The notes below the pieces were generated by a model. That model saw only the letters and a list, made by a program, of their open reading frames with translations. It did no database searches and had not been told where the DNA came from. The position numbers and the translations under genes are program-made. Below, piece after piece: positions 54,962-64,000 of a stretch of DNA of 64,000 nucleotides. Origin of the DNA: Hypoxylon rubiginosum (lineage: Eukaryota; Ascomycota; Sordariomycetes; Xylariales; Hypoxylaceae); the NCBI GenBank assembly GCA_902806565.1, contig CADCXA010000010.1:62001-126000 (forward strand), written 5' to 3'. Each line of letters starts with the position of its first letter. Positions within the stretch are counted from its first letter, which is position 1.

Positions 54962-57900
54962 CTAGGATAGACTCACTTCGTGGCTTTCGCCAAGGACATC
55001 CGTTGACGCAATCAGGCCGTCGCTGCCGAAAGCAACATGGCGCGCACGCACGACTTCAGAATTAGCGAGTGGAGACTCATCCAGTATCTCCAACAACGAT
55101 GAATCCGTAAATTCCGGTTTAGGGTCGAATATCGACGGCAGCGGTGTGCTGGCGCTGGAGCCTGTTGATCCATCCTCTCCGGCCCAGTTGGAACTAGATG
55201 CGGAGGCAAGGCTGTCGTCACTGGTCTTATGGTTTTCGTCGATGGCCGTCGGCGAAATCTTCCACGGGGTTGAGTTGACAATGTCGATATCCTCGGCTCC
55301 AGTAGCTGCCAAGCCGACGCCGGGAGCATTCGCGCAGTCAATCCGAGGACGACGTCCGCGCCGACCTGGCGGCGCCTTGGAGAGAATTACCCTTTTAGCC
55401 ACACGGGAAGAATCAATATCTTCCCCATCGTTATTGTCAGGCTGCCTTTTGCGTTTCTTCAGAATCGGGGACCTGTGGGCACCATGTACGTCGCCGAAAT
55501 GATACCACAATTCCTCCTCTGTGAAAGTGATGCGCTGCACGACAGGGGACATGATTTAACGTCTGCTGACTGGACACTCTTCAGATATTGTGATATGCAG
55601 TGGGAAACATGCCTTTCCCAGGCCGGCTGATGGATAAACTGCCGGAGCCTCTGGGACGCTGGCAGGTCCTTATTACCAAGGTGGACGGGACAATATCCGG
55701 CACAAGCAGTAGCGTACCGGAACACGACCGGGTCACACCTAGATGGGGTGTTATTGCTATCAATATAGCTCTGAAGGTGACGCTCCCAGGCATCCTCGCT
55801 GATAAACCACTCGCTGCAGAGGAAGTAGAAACCGGCGTACCCGTGATCTCTCTTAAGAGCGGATCCGTAGCAGCGAAATACGTGTTTCCACCGCTTCTGA
55901 TACGAGATGCTAGAACGAAAATCGAGATACTGTCAGCTCTCGAACAAAAAGGCCCAACGGAAAATGTTGTGTTCTCACCTTTCCATGCTCTGGTTACAGC
56001 CGGGCGCCGGACAGATCCCATCTACTGGCCGTAACGCGTTCTGATAAGCAACCCGACAGTCGTTTGTGCGCAAAGCAACGAGATCCTTCACAGCGGATAT
56101 ACCCTCAGGGCTCCTCAGTGGCTTCCTCAAGGGTAGAGTCCTCCCGAGGCGGTCCCGCTCCGGCATCATGTGGCGGATACGGTCGAAGTGAGTCCGAGGC
56201 CAATCTCTCAGGCGTTGCGCCTCGCGCTGATATTTGGGCACGTGCTTCTGGTCGCGACGGATAATCTCCTTCTCCTCATATTTGAGCTTCTGGCGTCTCT
56301 TGTACGCCTTGGCCCGCTCCTGCTTGAGCTGGTCAAGGGCCTCCGGGTGGGCGGTCTCGATCAGAGAAGTAAGCTGTTCGATTTGCCGTGTCAGGGCGAC
56401 ATATTCATCTTTGCTCTCCAACGTCTCTCGTGCTTCTGACGGAAGTGACTAGTGAAGGTCCGGATTCTTTTTCATCGTCGCGGTACGAAAGTCTTCACAG
56501 AGATCTTTCCGGTGCTCCATTCCAAGATAGCATGCTGCGCCGTCGATGGTGGTCAGAGTAGGCAGGTAATAGTTCGCGAGTGTGTTGACGTTTCTGTGCG
56601 CCGCAAACCTCACTAGCTGAGCTACCGAGGCACCACTGTCTAAGTATATAGCGTTAGCTTCGTGACTAAGGGGGTGGAACTGGAGGAATTCGTTACCGGT
56701 GGTCTTGATGAGAATTTCGCGGCGTATGGCGTGTATTCCCAGGCCCTCAGGGAAACCTGCCCGTTTTGCCCACCCCGAGACCTGGTTACCCCATGCCCTG
56801 CTATTTTTAGACTTGTCTTTGGGTCCCGCGTTGGACCATTCTGGAAAGACGGGCTGCTCTAGCATGCTCGGTTTCCACTCCATGCGACAGATGCTGCCAC
56901 CTTCTTCCGGTCTGGAAGCGAGGACTTCGTCGACAGTTTTATAATCGCGGAACGCCCCAGATGAAATGATGTTGGCAAGCCAGTGGATCATAGGCTGCGC
57001 AAAAAGAGGGGGCAATTCTTGGTCTAGCGAATTAGGCCTTTCCGCCAGCGGATGTTCTGGTCTATCTCTTGTGAGCATCGCACCGGAATAAGAATTATGT
57101 AACGAGGCTCACTTGTTATAGTCCAGGCCCTTGCAGACCGCTCTCTCGGAATCCAGCCGAATATCTGGCTGCCCGTCTTTCCACGCGATAATGCATATAA
57201 GATCCTATCAGCAGGTTAGCCCTGGTAATACGTTCGTTTGGTCACCTCCTCGTACCTTATACTTCGCTCCACATGCTTCCTGAAGTCTGGCGGAGGTGTA
57301 ACAGTGGGTATTCAAAAGGTTGGTTGCGTCCACTCGGCTTCCTTCGTGGCTATAATCATAGGGGTCGCCCATCTAGTGATGAAGCTGTAGATCTACGAAG
57401 CATGATATCGTGAAGTAATTATACTTCTTCCTTACTGTAGACAACCCAATCCTCTCCGCTAGTTCGCCCTCGATATACTTTCACTTATAAGCATCTAGAC
57501 AATGGTGCAATTGGTTGACATGGGGATCAGTACTGGGTAAGACTTACTGGTGCCATTGATTTTTTTAACATTGGAAGGGATTTCCATGTTGTTTTCCCGT
57601 TCCCACTTGTTGTAAAACTGTCGAGTCTTGCATCTCACGGACAATGTGGTTGCCCTATTCTTCTGGTTATTATTATTGCGAGCCTCAAGCCTGCCTTTGA
57701 TTCCCCGGGCCATCGTTTCGACGAAGTGCTTCATGATTCTCATATCCCGCGGGTCACGCGGTCTAAATTTGGCTGTGTACCTAGAAGGAGTTAGTTACAG
57801 TTTCTACTAGGACTGAGGTACACGAACGCGTTCCATATCCCCATATCTTGATCATATGCGTCTTCACTGTTTGGCCTCAAACGCCTTCTGACAGGATGAG

Positions 57901-58006
57901 GGTCGATATCCTTTAGATCCGTTGAGAATCCGTCAAGAAGAGCTGCGTTGATGATATTGGATCCGTACGAGGAGCATCGCGGGCTGCTCTGTATAAGGCT
58001 GCCCAT
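54962..58006 (-). pseudogene. DUF3435 tyrosine recombinase (Starship captain family), decayed
   Basis: Read on the minus strand in order: KFRPRDPRDMRIMKHFVE and TRQFYNKWERENN (N-terminal DNA-binding domain), QLHHWMGDPYDYSHEGS, IIAWKDGQPDIRLDSERA, HPLAERPNSLDQELPPLF. The catalytic half has LGIHAIRREILIKTTG (Arg), FAAHRNVNTLANYY (His, Tyr), and TIDGAACYLG. A TAG stop follows KNPDLH, where the frame continues as SLPSEARETLESKDEYV; one transition would restore it. After FDRIRHMMPERDRLGRTLP and CPAPGCNQSM the sequence needs frame changes near 55.98 and 55.53 kb to reach FYFLCSEWFISEDAWERH, YCPVHLGNKDLPASQRL and FTEEELWYHFGDVHGAHR. Several introns fit GT..AG. In Starships this enzyme sits at the 5' end and moves the element. 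Confidence 0.75.
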
Positions 58007-58319
58007 TATTAGAGCTCCGGGAATATGTATTGAAGCGAAAAGAGCAAGATTTTTGGCTGTGGACTGTATAAGAATAGCGAGGGCGTCTGCGAGGGAGAGG
58101 ATAACGAGAGTGGTGCAGATGGGCGAGAACAGTTATATATAGAGCAGCTGACGGAGGCTTGGCAGCGCCGTGTTGGTGCCTTCTCTTTCGACACAGAGAT
58201 GCATCGCCATCTTTACTAGGCTCTTGTTTATGGCCGAGCTATGCTAGAGCAAGACAGGGGGGTAGGTAAGTGGACGACGATTCAGGACTCGGCCATGATC
58301 AGCCCCTGAGAAGCTCCTG

Positions 58320-58440
58320 AGAAATAGTGGGGCTCGCATTTGTTAGCATTGCCGTGTCATAACAAATTTACCTCAACCTGTAACACTCCAAACCCCACAC
58401 ATTCCAACCCTCGCAGGCACGTAACAACAGACTAATGAAA
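58320..58440 (+). pseudogene. 3' fragment of a gene A copy (A4)
   Basis: Plus-strand sequence reads NLPQPVTLQTPHIPTLAGT before TAA, against NLPQPTTPQTPQTPTPART near the end of A3 on the other strand. The change pattern is mostly transitions. Only the C-terminal end of the gene remains. Its downstream sequence also matches that of A3 (see inverted repeat). Confidence 0.7.
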
Positions 58441-58696
58441 GCGAAAGCGCACCAACTAAGGCAGCGTAACCTTACCAGAGCATTTATAATATGTAATAAT
58501 TAAATAGTAAGGGGCTAGACCATCGGCTCTACACGTAATAATATTTAACAGTAATAGATTTATAATTAACACAAAAGAAAATGAAAATAATGCGATAAGT
58601 TATACATAAAACACAAGAAGATAAAAGAATTGCGATAGATTATTAAATAGGTAGGTAAGGCTGATAAACGCGAATGAGTTTTTTATATATTTCTGA
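58363..58696. repeat. Left arm of a 0.34-kb inverted repeat
   Basis: Reverse complement matches 63457-63805 across the 3' end and downstream region of gene A3, for instance cgcgaatgagttt against aaactcattcgcg and ctaaggcagcgtaac against gttacgctgcctcag. Identity by eye about 80%; this arm has become more AT-rich, as RIP would do. Confidence 0.8.
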
Positions 58697-59704
58697 TTTT
58701 AACAAAGATAATAATTTATTACACTCCCGCTTTATCCGAACAATGCTAAGCCCGAATCCACAAAGTCTAAGAAGCTATCAATTAACCGTCTGAGAACGGT
58801 TTCTCGGATAATAAACGTTTAAAATCCAAGGTTAAGAGAGCTACAGCTTAAATATTTAAATATTAAAAGAAAATCAAAAGTGAAGTCAAACATTTGACGG
58901 GTAAACAGGAGCTAGTGGGAAGGAGACGGTTAGTCGCAGTCAGGTATGTGTATGTCTTTGGTGGCAAGTATATATTGTAAAGATAGCTTTTGAAGAGCCA
59001 CACCTGCGAGCTACGATTATAGCTACGAACTGTGGGACAAGTCTAGGCTTACGTAATAGATGCTAGGTGGATTGGCCTTGTGTGTATGATAAGTATAAAA
59101 ATACACGGGAAGCTACAGGTGTTGGATTGACAATAGTAGTAAAGAAATCAGTAATATCAAAGCATGCGTAAAAACAGTGGTTGCATTCAGTCGTGGATTG
59201 ATTGTGGCTAAGTTCTAAGGCGCGGGGTGTGGCTCATAAGTATGGCTGAGGGCAAGCCACACTAGCGCCACACGTGACTCCGCGCATGTGCCGCAGCACA
59301 GACCTAATTCCCCACAACAGGAACAAGAGGGCACCCCACCTCTGGCGTGCCACAATAACCCGAGTTTAGGAGCAGGTCGGAACCAAAAGTTTAAACAAAT
59401 ATCAAAGTCAAAATACTTCAATACGTGTAATACCTCAACAAATAAAGATGTATAACTTCTATCAACAAATAAAAATGTGGAGTTTTATCAGAAAAGGTAA
59501 GTTTAAATCTCAAAACGCACAGATTTTTTTTTTTTGGAAATAATCGCGTTTATTAACCTTCGCTTAATTATAGGTACTCAGTAACTATGAATGCATCGCG
59601 TCGAAAACGAGAATCCATCGCATCGTTGATCTCTTGCTGTGTCTAATTAAAACCCATCGCATCGAAAACCAGAACCCATCGCATTGTTAATCCCTTGCCA
59701 TCTT
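58697..59704. other. AT-rich intergenic region with a short duplication
   Basis: No gene seen. At 59595-59695 the words catcgcatcgaaaac and gttgatctcttgc / gttaatcccttgcc recur in tandem just downstream of A2. Confidence 0.5.
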
Positions 59705-60896
59705 TCAATTAGTTCGCGTCTTCTTTGTTGGAGACCCCTTATTGTCTTCGTCTTCGTCTTCGTCAGTAGAGTCCATGAATCGTGTTCTTCCGCCCGACAT
59801 TCGATTCCGCGGGTTCTTCTTGGCTGTGCTGCTTGGCCCTGATCGCGTTGGAGTCTGGCCAAGGTGTTCGATGCGTCGCAGTATATCTGCTTGTTGTGGA
59901 GTGTCGAAGGTGAATATAGGTTCGGTCGCCTGTGCGATTGCTGGCATGGACATGGGTATCAGAAGCAGGGACTCCCCAGGGACGATAACATAAACCGGGG
60001 ACTTGTCAAGTGGGCAGTTGGCTTCGTGTCCTGCAACCTCTATGTTCGTTTCGTCGATCGTTCCCATGATTCGTCCTGTGCAAAAGATGTACTCTCCATC
60101 TTTAATATAGGGCACCTCGTTATCTTCATTGTCCTTCATGACCTAGCTATGTCTACGTCTTGAATCTTTGTCGAACAAGATGTAGACATAGAAGACATAT
60201 TGTCCTTTTGGTAGAAGCTTGTTCTTCGCCTGCTCGTCAGCGACATCGAAGTTGAAGAATAGCTCTACCAAAACACCGTGCTGTTGTAGTTGTTGAAGCT
60301 TGTCTTCTGCAAACTTCAATTTTGAGTTGTCTGGTTGGTGAACCACTCGTCCCAGGAATGAGCATGATAGCCATTCCTCTTAGACTGCAGCGGTTATGGT
60401 TGATGGCATCCAAGCCCTCAAGCTTGTCAGAGTCAGTAAGTGAGTCCCTTTTAGGTCTATTTCATGGTGGATTTATTACTCACTCTTGTAACCCCCGTCT
60501 AGACCCCAGTAGCAATGTCTGATACGTTTCAAGAACGTCCATCGCGTCCTTGCTCTCAGTTCGAAACGACCAAGGGCATAGCGTAGCCTGTAGAGAGCAA
60601 TACTCTACGTCTGGCTTTGGGTTGAAATTATCGGGCTCGGATTTGAGGTAGAGATGGAATAGCTGTTCCTTCATGCTCTTGAACCACCCATAGTTGGACA
60701 TACCAGGTACCTTTACATTAAGTAGGCTTGTTGTGACGGTGGCCCCAACTCGATAATCATAATCGTTCAGGAGCCGGTTCCCTTTTTTCAGACGTACGTA
60801 GTTCAGGCCCATGATACTCATGTCAACTTGAAGACCGGACCCTTGGAAGCCGTCTTTGGGTTGCGATCGTTTGATGGGAGTCGATGGGGTCGCCAT
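59705..60896 (-). pseudogene. Gene A2: copy of the A protein with a Trp-to-stop change
   Basis: ATG at 60896: MATPSTPIKRSQPKDG, FQGSGLQVDMSIMGL and TLCPWSFRTESKD. After an intron region (about 60480-60365): WLSCSFLGRVVHQPDN, GQYVFYVYILFDKDSRRRHS, then TAG and VMKDNEDNEV. A1 reads ARKRHKWALADG at this point, so TAG replaces the conserved Trp (TGG) by one G-to-A. Then EYIFCTGRIMGT, AGHEANCPLDKSPVYVIVPGE, an acidic stretch (DSTDEDEDEDNK) and SPTKKTRTN. The length fits A1 closely, so apart from this stop (and a splice boundary not resolved) the gene is complete. Lies 640 bp downstream of B2 on the same strand. Confidence 0.7.
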
Positions 60897-61535
60897 TCTC
60901 TCACGTTGGGGTGTGGGTGAAGGAAATTATCTTATCGACGGTAAACTGGTGGTTTAATTGTTTATCTGTAGTATGAAATCGAAAGTTAAAAGGGAGGGAA
61001 CTAGGGAATTGAGTCGGTCTTATATAGGTTTTATCGTGTACACTTACCATTCACTTAATTGCTGTTACTACGTGGGTATCCCAGCTGTTTACAGGCATAT
61101 TACTTGTGCTTTTCATCTGAAATGTTTTTCTTATGAGATGATATTGTTTGCCATCGATGTTTAGAGACACGTTTACATTTGGTCTGAAGAAGTTTGCTAT
61201 AGTTTACTATTTGGAACCTAAACGAGTGAAAGATTGAAATGTCATTATCATCTCGTCCAATTTAATCCTGTGTTTGGTAATCCATTCTTCCTAGTTCCTC
61301 TCCGTATCCTATTCTATTCCTTGCTAACTTGCCCTTGCCCTGGGTACTCACGCTGTAAAACCCCTGCCACATTTAACGAATGTGACCATTCTCATTGATG
61401 TGACCGCCCTTGTTGACGCGACCATTTCCATTGGGTGCGACGCGGTCTTATAAAGTTCTCTTAGAAGACGTAATGTTCAAAGGCAGTGATGGAAACATTG
61501 TCATGATATGGTCATTGTGATTCAAGCTGTAATTA
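60897..61535. other. Intergenic between A2 and B2
   Basis: No coding frame. Imperfect repeat of gtgaccattctcattgatgtg / gaccgcccttgttgacgcg / gaccatttccattgggtgcg lies at about 61382-61443. Confidence 0.5.
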
Positions 61536-63154
61536 CTACTGGCGAGACTTGGAAAGATTTGGTATAGCGTGTTGTAAGGGTGGTTCGGGTTTCAGATCCG
61601 CATTCTCACATCTTTCCACAGATATACCATTCACAGGGTAAGAAGGGGTAGGCTTGATAGGTGTGTTATTACTGTCAGAACAGTCGCTGTGAGAAGAGTA
61701 ATCATCCGAAGAGTCATCGTCAAACATGCAGTCATGGTCCTCTGAGAGGTGATCACTCAGCTCATCATGATCGTCAGTTTCGAACCCGTCATCATCAGAT
61801 TGCCACTCCATTCGGCCTGTACGGTAGGAGTACAACAGCTCCTGGCGCTTGTGTTCCTGGGGGTTGGTTCCACTGACTTCTTCTATTCGTCGCTTCTTGC
61901 CACCAGTGGCCTTGGCAGTCGCTGGAGTAATATCCTTTCCAAGGAGTGTCTTCACTATATGATGTCTGTATCCATACTTATCCACCAGCACGGTGAAAAC
62001 CGCGTAACTCTTTCCAGCGTTGTCATCGTCGAATATATTCATTGTGTAATGCGTAAAGATAGCCCAAGCGAAACGGACAAAGAAGAATTCTACTGGCACA
62101 TGTGGGACTGGGTAGCAAGGTCGATTCTGATATGCGGCGAATATTTGCATGTCGGAATCTTCTGACTTGTCCGGAGGTTCCCACACATGTGTGCCTAGAC
62201 GATACGTCCCTGGGTGGTCAGAGTCAGGCTTCGGTACCATTATGATATAGTTGTGATCCCATATAGTGTGAATATCGTGGCGGAGAAACATTCGGTTGCA
62301 TGGGTGGTCAATGAAAGCTTTGACTCTCGATTTGCCTTTGGTTTTGAACCGTTCCATGTTATTTGCCATAACCCATCCTTGGGCGCTTATTGGCATCACA
62401 TGGGCGTTCGTGGCGCATGTCAAGTCGTATGTCACGCGGCAAGCGGTTCGATTGGCATCGTACTCCACCATATCTTGGACGCATGCGGGGACAGTCCCAG
62501 CGTTGTACGGGTTGGCGGTGGTGTCGGTGCCGCTAGAGGTGGCGGTGGTGTCGGCGCCGCTAGAAGTACTGGTTGATGTACGTTGGGTAGCGCGTGTCCG
62601 TGTTCGTGTTCGTTTGATTCTTAAACCTTCCCAGGGTTTTGGAATCGTCTCTGGGAAGTTCCAGTCATCGAAGTTTGGGACAATGGGGTATGGGTTATCT
62701 GTGATTTGGAGTTAGCCCTGCTTGAGTGGGCAGACAATCTACCGTGAGTAGAGAACTTACCGTTCGTATACCTGGGGACGTGAAAGAAGTAACGCCCGGC
62801 AGGGACAAGATCATCCTGAATGACAAGCCGAGTCTGCAATACTGTGTTGGCAGGGGTTGTGCCATTTTGAACGATAACTCTAGACTCTGGGCCGATACGG
62901 GTTGTAGAGAGGTATGGTCCTTCGGTCTGTTCGTTGCGACCTTCGTCATCTTGCCAACAGTTTCCTGCGATCACACAACAGGCATAGTACACTATGCCGT
63001 AGTCTAGCTTGCCGTCGTCCGAGGCACGCAGAGTAAGGAGTCTTGCTGGAGGTGCATATCCAGGATGATAGATCTCGATTTCGTCTTGAAGTCGTTCGCG
63101 CTCGTCGTCTATGGCAAGCGGCAGAGGTGGTAGACAGAAAGGCTTATACTTCAT
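61536..63154 (-). CDS. Gene B2: HNH_2-type nuclease
   Basis: ATG at 63154 (MKYKPFCLPPLPL). The N-terminal block IEIYHPGYAPPARLLTLRA and YYACCVIAGNCWQDDEGR matches B1. After VPRYTN an intron (GTAAGT..TCACAG, about 62758-62696) leads to NPYPIVPNFDDWNFPETIP, as in B1, then an RTRTRTRATQR basic stretch and a TSSGADTTATSSGTD repeat. The core has TACRVTYDL, NAHVMPISAQ (first His), CNRMFLRHDIH (Asn, His) and NYIIMVPKPDSDHPGTYRLG. FVRFAWAIFTHY matches FARFAWSVFY of B1. The tail is acidic. All three HNH residues are present and no stop is seen. Roughly 520 aa after splicing. Confidence 0.85.
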
Positions 63155-63456
63155 TATAACGAGAATCAGGATCTGAGGTGATATATAGTAAAGGAAAACC
63201 TTTGAAGTTGGATGATGTGTAGAAGTTGATGTCAATGGGGAGTTGTGAGTAAGTGGCGTGAATGATAACTCTCTGCCTAGAAAGAGGCGTTGATGGAACT
63301 TTGTTTTTCCGTTTGACCAATTACGTGCCTAAGTAAGTAGGGCCTTGCCTTTATGGGCCTAGCATGGTTCGGGTAAAGCGGGCATGCAAAGGTATCTCGT
63401 AGCCAATTATCACCATCATCATGATTACATAACATGTCACTTCACCTTCGTAAGAG

Positions 63457-63805
63457 TCAGAAATATATGAGAAACTCATTCGCGTTTATCAGCCTTAGCT
63501 ACCATCTATCTAGCAATTTATCGCAGTTCTTTCGTATTCTTGTGTTTCATGTATAACTCATCGCATTTTTTTTTCGTTTTGTTTCGTGTTGGTTGCAAAT
63601 CCATCGCCGTTGAATTCCATTGCGTGTAGAGTCGATGGTCTAGCCCCTTACTGTTGACCATCACATGTTACATATGCTCTGGTAAGGGTTACGCTGCCTC
63701 AGTTGGTGCGCTTTCGCTTGGTAGGAGACTCGTTAGTCTGTTGTTGCGTACGTGCGGGGGTTGGAGTCTGTGGGGTTTGCGGTGTTGTAGGTTGAGGCAA
63801 ATTTG
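63457..63805. repeat. Right arm of the 0.34-kb inverted repeat
   Basis: Covers the region between B2 and A3 and the last codons of A3; its reverse complement is found at 58363-58696. This arm keeps the A3 reading frame intact, so it is the better-preserved copy. Confidence 0.8.
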
Positions 63806-64000
63806 CTCGGCCTGCGTGTTGCCTTCGTTGCAACATCGCCGACTGCGGCTGGGGCCCATCTCGAGGTGCTGGCTCTGAAGTCCCTGGGACTGGGTCGGCC
63901 GGCGCTGAGATTGGCCGTAGGCTCTCTCCCACGACAATGACATACACTGGAGCTTTGGTGACAGGTGTGTTGGCTTCGTGGCCAGCCTTCTCAACCAGAT
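63699..64000 (-). CDS. Gene A3: C-terminal part of another A protein, runs off the window
   Basis: The minus strand reads LVEKAGHEANTPVTKAP, VYVIVVGESLRPISAPA, then a Pro/Gln-rich linker (NLPQPTTPQTPQTPTP) and ends NESPTKRKRTN. GHEAN-P---(K)xPVYVIV-GES is shared with A2, and SPTK followed by a basic run ends both. The upstream two thirds of the gene lie beyond 64000. B2 begins 545 bp downstream on the same strand, so the order A then B is the same as in the A1-B1 pair. No stop is seen in the visible part. Confidence 0.75.
   Translation of the reverse strand, partial: LVEKAGHEANTPVTKAPVYVIVVGESLRPISAPADPVPGTSEPAPRDGPQPQSAMLQRRQHAGRANLPQPTTPQTPQTPTPARTQQQTNESPTKRKRTN

Noticed and set aside
55600..56034. 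144-codon plus-strand frame inside the captain gene
   Set aside because: The minus strand carries the recognisable DUF3435 C-terminal sequence here; the plus frame has no motif and is its shadow.
42515..58500. A complete Starship with defined ends
   Set aside because: Captain present, but no terminal repeats, target site or empty allele could be identified from sequence alone.
1..64000. Telomeric TTAGGG arrays, rRNA genes, CRISPR arrays
   Set aside because: No arrays of TTAGGG, no rRNA-like conserved blocks and no regularly spaced repeats were seen.

Overview
This looks like an accessory, repeat-rich stretch of a filamentous ascomycete genome (Pezizomycotina, probably Sordariomycetes). The intact genes have short introns with GT..AG ends and CTRAY-like branch sites. 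They encode typical fungal families: a rhodopsin-domain membrane protein, a P450, a TauD/TfdA oxygenase and HNH_2 nucleases. The mobile elements carry C-to-T and G-to-A stop codons of the kind repeat-induced point mutation (RIP) makes. The species is not identified.

Layout. 1-7.4 kb: decayed genes and at least four solo LTRs, one of which splits a DUF7924-like gene. 7.8-8.6 kb: an intact two-exon gene of unknown function. 10-12.3 kb: retroelement debris. 13.7-20.9 kb: a nested structure, in which a near-complete Tad-type LINE (14231-20121, 14-bp target duplication) sits in an older LINE copy that also carries a tRNA-derived SINE (20232-20691, perfect 14-bp target duplication). 21.1-21.5 kb: a possible HNH relic. 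22-23.8 kb: a single-pass membrane protein with a Pro/Ser minisatellite. 25.8-27.4 kb: a TauD/TfdA-like dioxygenase. 28-32 kb: an LTR, a MITE-like element and a Ty3/Gypsy relic. 32.3-35 kb: the 5' half of another LINE. 36.2-36.9 kb: a pseudogene with two stops. 42.5-53 kb: acyl-CoA oxidase, SDR, rhodopsin-domain protein, P450 and a cupin-like gene. 55-58 kb: a decayed DUF3435 tyrosine recombinase (the Starship captain family).

The most interesting feature is a two-gene cassette found twice. An unrecognised protein (here 'A') has TP-x-K at its start, two short barrel-like blocks, an acidic linker and a basic C-terminus. It lies on the same strand just upstream of an HNH_2 nuclease (here 'B'). 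Copy 1 is A1-B1 (38.5-41.9 kb, + strand). Copy 2 is A3-B2-A2 (64-59.7 kb, - strand), in which A2 has an in-frame stop at a conserved Trp. A fourth, fragmentary A 3' end lies in inverted orientation at 58.3-58.7 kb. A and B are diverged between copies (not recent duplicates), yet the order is kept, which suggests a functional pair. Mechanism is not known from sequence; a nuclear nuclease with a nucleic-acid-binding or inhibitory partner is one hypothesis.
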